Shown: positions 16,578 to 24,252 of the stretch, piece after piece
How the letters are laid out: the number at the start of each line of letters is the position of its first letter
Position numbering within the stretch: the first letter of the stretch is position 1
Origin: Dyadobacter arcticus
GTDB taxonomy: Bacteria > Bacteroidota > Bacteroidia > Cytophagales > Spirosomataceae
NCBI RefSeq assembly: GCF_011762185.1
Contig: NZ_JAASQJ010000004.1
Location: 496,001-560,000 of the forward strand
Length of the DNA stretch: 64,000 nucleotides
Reading direction: 5' to 3'
The notes under the pieces: generated by a model
Seen by the model: only the letters and a program-made list of their open reading frames with translations
Databases searched by the model: none
Told to the model about the DNA's origin: nothing
Made by a program: the position numbers and the translations under genes

Positions 16578-17444
16578 ATGAGTCGTTGGGATGGTAAGAC
16601 GAGAGGATCCCTGATCGGGTATAAAATCTTTCTGTTTTTCATCCATTTTCTGGGACTTAATTTCGCTTACCTCCTTCTGCGGATTGTCACTTACTACTAT
16701 TTCCTCTTTGCCACCAAGCCCAAAAACGCCCTCTTAGATTTTTATCAAAACGCCCTTCATATTTCGGCCAGCGACGCCAAAAAGTTGGTAAGAAAAAACT
16801 TTTACATTTTCGGCCAAACCCTTGTTGATAGGGCTGCATTCCTACTTGGAAAGAATAAAGCTTACACCCACATTTTCGAGAATGAACAATACCTGATCGA
16901 TATCCGTGAACGGGGAAAAGGAGGAATATTGCTGAGTGCACATCTTGGAAACTGGGAAACGGCAGGTAACTTGCTGAAAGGGCGCATCACTCCAACGATC
17001 AACATTGTGATGCTGGATGCGGAAGTTGAAAGCATCAAGAAATTCATGGATCTTTCAACCGGCGGATCGCGTTTTAAGGTAATTGCCATTAAAAATGATT
17101 TGTCCCATATTATTTCCATCCGCAATGCACTTATCAATAATGAGTTTGTGGCCATTCATTCGGATCGCTATATCGACGGTGCCAAATTCATCGAGCTTGA
17201 TTTTCTAGGTAAAAAGGCCAAATTTCCTTATGGTCCTTTTGTGATCGCTTCGAAATTTGATGCGCCTGTCACGTTTGTGTTTGCTGCAAAAGATGGCAAA
17301 TACAGCTATCATTTAAGTTCGACTTTACCCATTACCGAAAAAATGAAGCCTGAGGAAATCGCGCGGTTATATGTCGCTGAGCTGGAACGAAAAGTGAGGA
17401 AATATCCGGAACAATGGTTTAATTATTTCAATTTCTTCAATTGA
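16578..17444 (+). CDS. LpxL/HtrB-like acyltransferase (pigment locus)
   Basis: A 288-residue protein of the lipid A biosynthesis (LpxL/LpxM) acyltransferase family. An N-terminal hydrophobic segment (about 13-35) anchors it to the inner membrane. The catalytic HLGNWE sequence fits the HX4E motif, with GGILLSAHLG before it. VAIHSDRYIDG and EQWFNYFNFF are further family features. LpxL proteins move acyl groups from ACP to lipid hydroxyls. In pigment loci homologues are thought to transfer the polyene acid from ACP to its alcohol partner, here perhaps a resorcinol or a lipid. It overlaps the next gene's ATG by one base. The true acceptor cannot be read from sequence. Confidence 0.85.
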   Translation: MSRWDGKTRGSLIGYKIFLFFIHFLGLNFAYLLLRIVTYYYFLFATKPKNALLDFYQNALHISASDAKKLVRKNFYIFGQTLVDRAAFLLGKNKAYTHIFENEQYLIDIRERGKGGILLSAHLGNWETAGNLLKGRITPTINIVMLDAEVESIKKFMDLSTGGSRFKVIAIKNDLSHIISIRNALINNEFVAIHSDRYIDGAKFIELDFLGKKAKFPYGPFVIASKFDAPVTFVFAAKDGKYSYHLSSTLPITEKMKPEEIARLYVAELERKVRKYPEQWFNYFNFFN

Positions 17445-17863
17445 TGCTCATCACCAGGGAAGCTATCACCCAATACATTCCACACCGCGCGCCTTTTGTG
17501 ATGATTGACAACCTGATCAATGCAACCAGGGAAAGGTTCGAGTCGGATTTTGCTATTTTATCTGATAATGTATTGGTAGAGAACGGGTTTTTGCAGGAAA
17601 CCGGGCTGATTGAAAACATTGCGCAAACCTGTGCGGCTGCGTTCGGATATCTGGACAGGGAGGCGGCCGGAGCACCTAAAATCGGCTTCATCGGGTCGAT
17701 CGGAAGGCTGGAAGTTTTTGAACTTCCTCCCGTAAATGCAACAATCCAGACGGTCGTATTCCCGACCCATCAATTGGGAAATATTTACCTTCTTAAAGGG
17801 GAAAGTTTCCTGGAAGGGCGTATATTGCTCGGATGTGAATTGAAGATTGTAGTTGCCGGATAA
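17444..17863 (+). CDS. Hot-dog 3-hydroxyacyl-ACP dehydratase, FabZ/ApeP-like (pigment locus)
   Basis: A 139-residue single hot-dog protein from the ATG at 17444. IPHRAPFVMIDNL near residues 12-24 matches the FabZ-type entry segment, and GLIENIAQTCAAAFGYL carries the central-helix glutamate expected to act with the histidine. It would dehydrate the 3-hydroxyacyl-ACP to the trans-enoyl product, which is kept as a double bond because no enoyl reductase is encoded in the locus. Its ATG overlaps the stop of the LpxL-like gene. A second dehydratase of the same fold lies at 23829. Confidence 0.8.
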   Translation: MLITREAITQYIPHRAPFVMIDNLINATRERFESDFAILSDNVLVENGFLQETGLIENIAQTCAAAFGYLDREAAGAPKIGFIGSIGRLEVFELPPVNATIQTVVFPTHQLGNIYLLKGESFLEGRILLGCELKIVVAG

Positions 17864-17881
17864 CCCCTAACATGGAAAAGT

Positions 17882-18295
17882 ATGATTGCGTCGGAAATCG
17901 AGATAGATATACGATTTAGTGAGACTGATGCCATGGGTGTAGTCTGGCATGGGAATTACCTCAAATTTTTTGAAGACGGTCGGGAGGCATTTGGAAGGGC
18001 ATATGGATTGGAATATCTGAAAATTTTTGACAGAGGCTATTTCACGCCAATCGTGAAATCGGAGATTGACCATAAGGCGCCCGTGTTTTATGGTCAGGTG
18101 ATAAAAGTGATCACACGCTACGTTCCTGCAAAATCCGCTAAAATTCAGTTTGAATATGAGGTAGTCAATATGACAACCAGGGAATTGTGTGCGGTGGGAA
18201 AAACAATGCAGGTTTTTCTGGATAAAGAAACGAGGGTGCTGGAATTGATCACGCCGGAATTTTACAGACAATGGAAAGTAGATAATGAGGTTTGA
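17882..18295 (+). CDS. YbgC/4-hydroxybenzoyl-CoA thioesterase-like hot-dog protein (pigment locus)
   Basis: A 137-residue acyl thioesterase. FSETDAMGVVWHGNYLKFFE is the family signature, with the aspartate before AMGVVWHG as catalytic residue. It would hydrolyse acyl-ACP or acyl-CoA thioesters. In aryl-polyene loci a homologue of this type is thought to release or edit stalled chains. It begins 18 bases after the dehydratase gene. The next ketosynthase gene starts within or 1 base after its stop, depending on which ATG is used. Confidence 0.85.
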   Translation: MIASEIEIDIRFSETDAMGVVWHGNYLKFFEDGREAFGRAYGLEYLKIFDRGYFTPIVKSEIDHKAPVFYGQVIKVITRYVPAKSAKIQFEYEVVNMTTRELCAVGKTMQVFLDKETRVLELITPEFYRQWKVDNEV

Positions 18296-18296
18296 C

Positions 18297-19379
18297 ATGA
18301 CCTATATTGGCGCGGAAGTGATCGTAAGCCCATTGGGAGAAACTGCCGAGGAGAATTGGCTTGCTCTTTCTGATGATCAATCGGGGATTACGCTGGTTGA
18401 GGATGTGGGATACAATCAGGAGAATATTTACTTATCTAAAATCCTTAGCCTTTCCGGCCAAAACAGGTTTCACCAATTGGTTGTCAAAGCGCTTTCTGAG
18501 ATTCAGCAGCAAATTGATCCGCAAGTATTTGGATCCAAAAAGACTCTTGTTATCCTCAGTTCCACGAAAGGAGCATTGTATAGCAATGTAACTGACCAGT
18601 TTGAAAGTTGCGTTTCAGCTATTGTTCAACAATTTGGATTGGCGAATCAACCCGTTGTTATTTCCAATGCTTGCATTTCCGGCGTTTTAGCGATCAATAC
18701 TGCAGGTAATTTCATTCGGGAAAAAATCTATGATAATGTAATCGTGGTCGGCTGCGACATCATTTCGGATTTTGTCTTATATGGGTTTCAATGTCTCTTT
18801 GCAATCAGCAACCAGCCTTGTGTACCATTTGACACTACCAGAAACGGGATCACGCTTGGCGAAGGCTGCGGTGCGGTGGTGGTTTCAGCTTCAAAAGAGA
18901 TATTTCATAAGCAACCGCTGCAATTGTTGACAGGTACCAGCGCCAACGATGCGAACCATATTTCCGGGCCTTCCAGGACAGGGGAGGGCCTTTTCAGAAG
19001 TGTTACGAAGACCTTGCAAATGAATAAAGTCGATAAAGGTGAAATAGACTTTGTGTCAGCACATGGTACAGCGACTGTTTATAATGATGAAATGGAGGCC
19101 ATTGCTTTTGATCGCGCAGAGCTCAGCCATATTCCACTCAATAGTTTCAAAGGGTATTTTGGACACACGCTCGGCGCTGCGGGCGTAATTGAAACTGCTG
19201 CTTCCATGCAAATGATTCGGAATGCCACTTTATTAAAAAGCAAAGGTTTTGCGAAGCCAGGCACATCTAAATTAATTAATGTGATAGAAAAAAATGAAGT
19301 GAAAAGCTTGCAGACCATCCTGAAAACGGCTTCTGGCTTTGGCGGCGGGAATGCCTCTTTGATGATCAGGAATTTATGA
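18297..19379 (+). CDS. Beta-ketoacyl-ACP synthase, catalytically complete (pigment locus)
   Basis: A 360-residue condensing enzyme from the ATG at 18297; an ATG 12 bases earlier (18285) is also in frame and overlaps the thioesterase gene. The triad is Cys126-His256-His290 (NACISGVLA, SAHGTATVYND, GHTLGAAG), and GFGGGNASLMI ends the fold. At 360 residues it is shorter than the usual 400 or more, mainly because the N-terminal region is compact. It probably works on a particular chain-length range of the polyene. The small KS-like gene at 19376 overlaps its stop by 4 bases, so the two products may be partners. Confidence 0.85.
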   Translation: MTYIGAEVIVSPLGETAEENWLALSDDQSGITLVEDVGYNQENIYLSKILSLSGQNRFHQLVVKALSEIQQQIDPQVFGSKKTLVILSSTKGALYSNVTDQFESCVSAIVQQFGLANQPVVISNACISGVLAINTAGNFIREKIYDNVIVVGCDIISDFVLYGFQCLFAISNQPCVPFDTTRNGITLGEGCGAVVVSASKEIFHKQPLQLLTGTSANDANHISGPSRTGEGLFRSVTKTLQMNKVDKGEIDFVSAHGTATVYNDEMEAIAFDRAELSHIPLNSFKGYFGHTLGAAGVIETAASMQMIRNATLLKSKGFAKPGTSKLINVIEKNEVKSLQTILKTASGFGGGNASLMIRNL

Positions 19380-20005
19380 GTTTTATTACCGCATATTGCC
19401 ATTTGACCAAGGATACCTGCTATGTTGATGGAGAGATCATTTCAAAACGGGACATCGATTCGGAAGATGCGTGGTTTAAGCAGATCTACAAAGAACAGGA
19501 GTTTGTTTATCCAAAATTTTATAAAATGGATATGCTCTCACAGGCAGGCTTTCTGGCATCAGAACTCATTAAACGCGCGAAACCTGGCATAGTTACCAAT
19601 TATGGCGACGATGAGATAGCATTAATTTTCGCAAACAAATCGGCCAGCGCCGCAACGGATCAGCGTTTTATTAATTCTTATGAAAAAAATGGTTCGCCTA
19701 GCCCTTCCCTATTTGTTTATACTTTACCCAACATTGTATTAGGCGAGATAGCGATCCTGAACAAATGGTATGGTGAGAATATGTTTGCCGTTTTACCTAA
19801 CTTCGTACCTGACTTTTTCCTCAATTACACACAGATTTTACTGTCAGGCAGCTCGAAAGCTGCACTTTGCGGATGGCTTGAAATTTTAGGGAACGAGATT
19901 GATGCATTTCTTTTTCTGGTTGAAAAGGAAGCCTCGAATGCGCTGCAATTCAATCACGAGAACTTAATGAAAGTGGCTGGCCAGAAAGAATCACCAATTA
20001 GTTGA
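19376..20005 (+). CDS. Small ketosynthase-like protein without active site (pigment locus)
   Basis: A 209-residue protein. Proteins of this type in flexirubin loci are often labelled 3-oxoacyl-ACP synthase, but I see no catalytic cysteine elbow and no GH or NAHGT loop. It retains a weak thiolase-like layout: ITAYCHLTKD at the start, a MLSQAGFLASELIKR helix, and a YTLPNIVLGEIAILNKWYGE segment where complete enzymes have the nucleophile region. Half the usual KS length remains. Tight 4-base overlap with the complete KS upstream suggests a heterodimer partner or scaffold. The following ACP ATG lies 18 bases after its stop. Function is inferred from position only. Confidence 0.6.
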   Translation: MSFITAYCHLTKDTCYVDGEIISKRDIDSEDAWFKQIYKEQEFVYPKFYKMDMLSQAGFLASELIKRAKPGIVTNYGDDEIALIFANKSASAATDQRFINSYEKNGSPSPSLFVYTLPNIVLGEIAILNKWYGENMFAVLPNFVPDFFLNYTQILLSGSSKAALCGWLEILGNEIDAFLFLVEKEASNALQFNHENLMKVAGQKESPIS

Positions 20006-20022
20006 CGCTCAATCAAACGCTG

Positions 20023-20280
20023 ATGGATACCTTAAAAGAAGATTTGAAAAAACAAATCATAGAGCAACTGAACCTGGAAGAAATTACGCCTGCTGACATT
20101 GCAGATGATGTTTTGCTATTCAACGATAGCGGTTTGGGCCTGGATTCTATCGATGCCCTCGAACTGATCGTTTTGCTTGAAAAGTACCACGGCATCCAGG
20201 TTACCAATCCGGATGAGGGTAAGGAAGCTTTCAAATCCATCGATACGATGGCTGAGTATATCCGCAAAAGAAAAAGCTGA
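20023..20280 (+). CDS. Acyl carrier protein 2 (pigment locus)
   Basis: An 85-residue ACP from the ATG at 20023; a TTG at 20002 is in frame but overlaps the upstream stop. GLGLDSIDALELIVLLE contains the phosphopantetheine-accepting serine (about residue 42). The helices before and after follow the normal ACP pattern. It is the second ACP of the locus and differs clearly from the one at 16308, so the two may hold different intermediates (for example aryl starter and extension chain). The next complete KS starts 14 bases downstream. Confidence 0.9.
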   Translation: MDTLKEDLKKQIIEQLNLEEITPADIADDVLLFNDSGLGLDSIDALELIVLLEKYHGIQVTNPDEGKEAFKSIDTMAEYIRKRKS

Positions 20281-20293
20281 TCAACTGTTTTCA

Positions 20294-21478
20294 ATGGGCG
20301 TTCGAATAACCGGTATTGGTATAGTTTCTGCGATTGGATTGACGGTTGAGGAAAATCTCAATGCATTGAATGAAAGCCGTACCGGAATTGGTCAGGTCGC
20401 GTTTCTGGATGCCGGGCGTGACTTATTGGTAGGGGAAGTGAAAGTGTCCAATACCGATCTCAAAAATACACTCTCTGTCGGCGCCGGGAATATCTCCAGA
20501 ACTTCATTACTAGGTTTAAAAGCTGCCAGGGAAGCCTGGGGACAAAACAAGCACTCAGAAAAGATCCGCACTGGCATTATTTCGGCCACTTCGGTTGGCG
20601 GGATGGACCGCACCGAGGTTTTCTATAAAGATTATCTCGCACAATCAGATCCCAATTTTAGGCTTTTAAAAACCCATGATAGCGGCAGCACTACTGAGCG
20701 CATCGCTGCTGAATTGGGGATTTCCGGATACATTAACACACTTTCCACGGCTTGTTCATCCAGTGCCAATGCAATCATGCTGGGTGCCAGGTTACTGCTT
20801 CAGGGCAGACTGGACCGGGTTTTGGTAGGCGGATCTGATGCCTTAACCAAATTTACAATAGATGGTTTCCACTCCTTGATGATCTACGACGATCAATGGT
20901 GCAGACCTTTCGATGAATCGAGAAGTGGGTTGAATCTAGGGGAAGGAGCCGCTTTCTTATTGCTTGAAAGTGAAAAGAGCATTGAATTTTCAGGAAACAG
21001 AACCATTTGCCATGTAAGCGGCTGGGCGAATGCGGCGGATGCCTATCACCAGACAGCATCCTCGCCCGAGGGAACCGGCGCGACCCTTGCCATTAAAAAT
21101 GCCATTAAAAAATCTGGAAAGTCGCTCAACGAGATTTCTTATGTAAATGCGCACGGAACAGGCACGAAAAATAACGACCTATCAGAATCTGTTGCTTTGA
21201 AGAACGTTTTTGGAGATTACGTTCCGCCATTCAGTTCTACAAAAGCCTTTACGGGGCATACCCTGGCTGCGGCTGGGGCCATCGAAGCAGTTTTTTCGGT
21301 GTTGTCTATTCAAAATCAACTTATTTATTCCAATCTAAATTTCAAGGATGTGATCTTCGAAACGGGTTTAGTACCAGTTACTGATCTTAAAAAGGGACAA
21401 TCGGTTCATACTGTTCTTTCCAATTCCTTTGGTTTTGGAGGAAATAATTCATCATTGGTCTTTACAGATCACTTATAA
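20294..21478 (+). CDS. Beta-ketoacyl-ACP synthase, catalytically complete (pigment locus)
   Basis: A 394-residue FabF-like condensing enzyme from the ATG at 20294 (MGVRITGIGIVSAIGL). The active site is intact: Cys154 (STACSSSANA), His287 (NAHGTGTKNND) and His322 (TGHTLAAAGA). It ends NSFGFGGNNSSLVF. The next gene, 10 bases on, encodes a KS-like protein lacking the catalytic residues, which recalls the KS/chain-length-factor pairs of type II polyketide and aryl-polyene systems. This pair is a good candidate for the main polyene elongation complex. Confidence 0.9.
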   Translation: MGVRITGIGIVSAIGLTVEENLNALNESRTGIGQVAFLDAGRDLLVGEVKVSNTDLKNTLSVGAGNISRTSLLGLKAAREAWGQNKHSEKIRTGIISATSVGGMDRTEVFYKDYLAQSDPNFRLLKTHDSGSTTERIAAELGISGYINTLSTACSSSANAIMLGARLLLQGRLDRVLVGGSDALTKFTIDGFHSLMIYDDQWCRPFDESRSGLNLGEGAAFLLLESEKSIEFSGNRTICHVSGWANAADAYHQTASSPEGTGATLAIKNAIKKSGKSLNEISYVNAHGTGTKNNDLSESVALKNVFGDYVPPFSSTKAFTGHTLAAAGAIEAVFSVLSIQNQLIYSNLNFKDVIFETGLVPVTDLKKGQSVHTVLSNSFGFGGNNSSLVFTDHL

Positions 21479-21488
21479 AAATCAATCC

Positions 21489-22433
21489 GTGTTTTATATA
21501 TCCGCCGCATCCACGATCTCCCATCAGCCAACATTTCAGAATGCGGGTTTCTCGGGTATGATCGTGCCACTAGCTGCGGAATCAATATTGATTAGCCCTG
21601 ACTATAAGCGTTTTATCGAAGCGGGGTTATTGCGCCGGATGAGCAAAATCCTGCGAATGTCGGTGGCTTGTTCCAAAGATTGCCTCGAACAGGCTGGGGT
21701 CGAGCAACCGGATGCAATTGTGGTTGGAACAGGATTGGGTTGTTTGCAGGATACAGAAAAATTTCTAAACCATTCCATCACAATTGAAGGATTGCTCCCG
21801 CCAACCTCATTCATCCAGTCGACGCATAATACAATGGCTGGCCAGATTTCCCTGAGTATCGGAAACCATGGCTACAACATGACGCATACGCAGAATTCGC
21901 TGTCATTTGAGCATGCATTACAGGACGCCATGTTGCTTCTAACGGAAGGTGAAAACGATATTCTGGCAGGCGCAGCGGACGAATATATTGAAATCCTGAC
22001 AGAGATATCATGCCACTTGAATGTCTATCCTAGATCTCCACTTACATCCGCGGCATCGTTTTTTTTACTATCCAGTAAAGAGAAATCGGGAACCTTGGCG
22101 CAGATTAAAGATGTTGCCACTTTCGGTCTGGTTAATAGTATTCCGGATACCATTTTGGCTTTGCTTGCTGAAAATGAAACCAATGCAGACGCACTAGACT
22201 TGGTTTTATTTGCTGGAAATATTTCAAATGATCTGACTATTGCAGGTGTTGATCCTGATAAAAGCTTGGACTACAAAAATTTGTCAGGCATATATCCAAC
22301 GGCATCCGCATTTGCTCTACATTACGCGGTCGACCGGATGCAGCAGGATAAGTCGATCAGAAATGTGCTGATTTGTAATGCATTAATCAAAAGTAACCTG
22401 GGGTTAACGCTCCTTCAAGCCATTGAAGCATAA
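21489..22433 (+). CDS. Ketosynthase-like protein without catalytic Cys/His, chain-length-factor-like (pigment locus)
   Basis: A 314-residue protein if it starts at the GTG at 21489, which aligns with the start of its paralogue at 4785 (FYISAAST against MYITNTAC). An earlier TTG at 21429 would lie inside the upstream KS gene. The nucleophile elbow reads TQNSLSFEHA, with Asn136-Ser137 in place of Cys, and IYPTASAFA replaces the histidine loop. Both changes are shared with the 4785 protein. As the immediate neighbour of a complete KS it may serve as its chain-length factor. Its last 11 bases overlap the TTG start of the deacetylase-like gene. Confidence 0.75.
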   Translation: MFYISAASTISHQPTFQNAGFSGMIVPLAAESILISPDYKRFIEAGLLRRMSKILRMSVACSKDCLEQAGVEQPDAIVVGTGLGCLQDTEKFLNHSITIEGLLPPTSFIQSTHNTMAGQISLSIGNHGYNMTHTQNSLSFEHALQDAMLLLTEGENDILAGAADEYIEILTEISCHLNVYPRSPLTSAASFFLLSSKEKSGTLAQIKDVATFGLVNSIPDTILALLAENETNADALDLVLFAGNISNDLTIAGVDPDKSLDYKNLSGIYPTASAFALHYAVDRMQQDKSIRNVLICNALIKSNLGLTLLQAIEA

Positions 22434-23193
22434 CCTTGTCACATTTGTCTCTATCACCGTTCTTGCCCTGAGCGGAATTATTTTTTGGGAGACGGATTTT
22501 CTATTGCCGGTTTCGATCTTAATCATCCTGCTATATCTTGGCGTGACGGCATATGGCTCATTCAAGATACAGGCCAACTATTTCCTGAAATCCATCAATC
22601 AGGGAAAAACCAAATCCATTGCGCTTACTTTTGATGATGGGCCAAACCCAAATACAACGCCCAGGATTCTTGAAGTTTTAAAGCAAAAGAACATCAAGGC
22701 GGCCTTTTTTGTAATTGGTAAAAATGCGGCCCTTTACCCCGATATATTAAAGCAGATACACAATGATGGTCACACCATCGGGAATCATTCATTCAGTCAC
22801 CATCACTTAATAGGTTTCTTTTCAAGTAAAAAGCTAAAAGGTGACCTGGCGCATTGCAATGAAGTGATCAGGGATGTGATCGGCAAAACGCCATTATTTT
22901 TCCGCCCACCGTTTGGGGTGACTAACCCGAGATATGCGTCCGTTTTGAATGATTTGCAACTAACTCCGATAGGCTGGTCCCTGAGGAGCCTGGATACGCG
23001 GGCAAAAAGTAAATACAAGATCATCAATAAGATTATTTCAGAATTAAAATCTAGGGACATTGTTTTGTTACATGATCACCTCAAAGTGACCGCCGATTCG
23101 CTGGAAGATGTTATTGAGCATTGTCTGCAAAAAGGCGTCAAGATAGTTCCCCTACATCAACTGATTCAAAAAGAGCCTTATGATCAAAATTAA
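22423..23193 (+). CDS. NodB-type polysaccharide deacetylase family protein, membrane-anchored (pigment locus)
   Basis: A 256-residue protein with a probable TTG start at 22423. Two hydrophobic segments (about 5-22 and 26-45) precede a NodB domain. Metal-binding and catalytic motifs are present: TFDDGPNPNT with the Asp-Asp pair, GNHSFSHHH with the two histidines, RPPFG and LLHDH. Family members remove acetyl groups from carbohydrate amines in the cell envelope. Homologues occur in flexirubin loci without a proved role; it may process a sugar or ester group at the membrane. It overlaps both neighbouring genes, so it belongs to the same transcript. Confidence 0.82.
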   Translation: MKHNLVTFVSITVLALSGIIFWETDFLLPVSILIILLYLGVTAYGSFKIQANYFLKSINQGKTKSIALTFDDGPNPNTTPRILEVLKQKNIKAAFFVIGKNAALYPDILKQIHNDGHTIGNHSFSHHHLIGFFSSKKLKGDLAHCNEVIRDVIGKTPLFFRPPFGVTNPRYASVLNDLQLTPIGWSLRSLDTRAKSKYKIINKIISELKSRDIVLLHDHLKVTADSLEDVIEHCLQKGVKIVPLHQLIQKEPYDQN

Positions 23194-23812
23194 ATTAGAG
23201 ATCATCCTTCTTTTTGTTTTTCTGAGTTTGCATTTGGCGGCCCAATCCTTCAAGCCAGTTGCAAATCCTGAAAAGATACTCGCCGAGCTACGGAAAACTT
23301 CCCAGGCGACAACCTCCATTCAGGCATCATTTAGTGAGGAAAAGCATTTAGCAGTTCTCAAAGATCCTAAGCGATCAGAGGGTGCTTTTTTTTATGCAAA
23401 AAAGGATAAAATGCGCTGGGAACAGAAAGAGCCTGTTCGGTATGTGATATTAATTAACGGTGATGAATTAAGGATTCAAGAGGGGGGTAAGGAAAAAAAT
23501 GTAGGACAGGCCCGAAGAATGGCTGCACAGATCAAAGAGTTGATGATCGGATTGGTTAATGGTGATTTTCAGCAGAATAAGGCTTTTTCATTAAGCTGTC
23601 TGGAAAATGATGATGAGGTGATGGTGGTATTGACGCCGGTAAACCGACGATTAAAAAATATATATTCAAAAATATCAATGGTTTTCTCTAGACAGTCATC
23701 AAGATTGAAGGAGCTTTCCTTTTTTGAAAAAGGAGGCGACAAAAGCATTATGAAGTTTCAGAATGAAAAATTCAATCAAAAGATCAATGATGGCCTATTT
23801 CTGAATTTGTAA
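23180..23812 (+). CDS. LolA-like periplasmic carrier protein (pigment locus)
   Basis: A 210-residue exported protein with a signal peptide at residues 1-21 (hydrophobic ILLFVFLSLHLAAQS). The mature part fits the outer-membrane lipoprotein carrier LolA fold: a KTSQATTSIQASFSEEKHL entry helix and strand, then beta strands with MRWEQKEPVRYVILINGDE. LolA ferries lipoproteins across the periplasm. The version in aryl-polyene and flexirubin loci is thought to help carry the hydrophobic pigment to the outer membrane, working with the MMPL exporter. It overlaps the previous gene by 14 bases and precedes the second dehydratase by 16. Confidence 0.82.
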   Translation: MIKIKLEIILLFVFLSLHLAAQSFKPVANPEKILAELRKTSQATTSIQASFSEEKHLAVLKDPKRSEGAFFYAKKDKMRWEQKEPVRYVILINGDELRIQEGGKEKNVGQARRMAAQIKELMIGLVNGDFQQNKAFSLSCLENDDEVMVVLTPVNRRLKNIYSKISMVFSRQSSRLKELSFFEKGGDKSIMKFQNEKFNQKINDGLFLNL

Positions 23813-23828
23813 GAAACATTATTCCAAA

Positions 23829-24185
23829 ATGCTGGAAAACGACTTATTTTCTATCCTCAAAATGGACCGGGCCGACGGAGAGATCGTTTCAGAAGTCAGT
23901 ATTAACGCGACACACCCTATTTACAAAGGGCATTTCCCCGGATCGCCCGTCACTCCCGGCGTAATCCTGTTACAAATGGTTAAAGCGGTCATGCAAAACC
24001 ATCTGCAGCGAGATCCTAGGTTAAATGCCATCAAAACATGCAAATTTTTGGAAATACTCAATCCTGATAAGACGAAATCTTTCAATATAAAAATCTCGTT
24101 CAAACAGCTGGAAAGGCTTGAAGTGGTTGCTACCGGCTATTCGGCTGACGTTGTTTTTTTCAAGCTGCAAGCAACATATCATTAG
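23829..24185 (+). CDS. Hot-dog 3-hydroxyacyl-ACP dehydratase, FabZ-like (pigment locus)
   Basis: A 118-residue FabZ-like protein. HPIYKGHFPGSPVTPGVIL near residues 33-51 is the classic entry motif of FabA/FabZ dehydratases with the catalytic histidine. The central helix (LQMVKAVMQNHL) lacks the usual glutamate or aspartate at its expected place, so activity may differ from FabZ or depend on the partner dehydratase at 17444. Aryl-polyene systems also use two dehydratase subunits (ApeI and ApeP). It is the last tightly linked gene of the plus arm; the glycosyltransferase follows after 67 bases. Confidence 0.8.
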   Translation: MLENDLFSILKMDRADGEIVSEVSINATHPIYKGHFPGSPVTPGVILLQMVKAVMQNHLQRDPRLNAIKTCKFLEILNPDKTKSFNIKISFKQLERLEVVATGYSADVVFFKLQATYH

Positions 24186-24252
24186 TTCGCAAGCTATCTC
24201 GTGATACTAAAACGGACACATTTAAATCCAGGCAAACAGTCCACCCCTTTTC

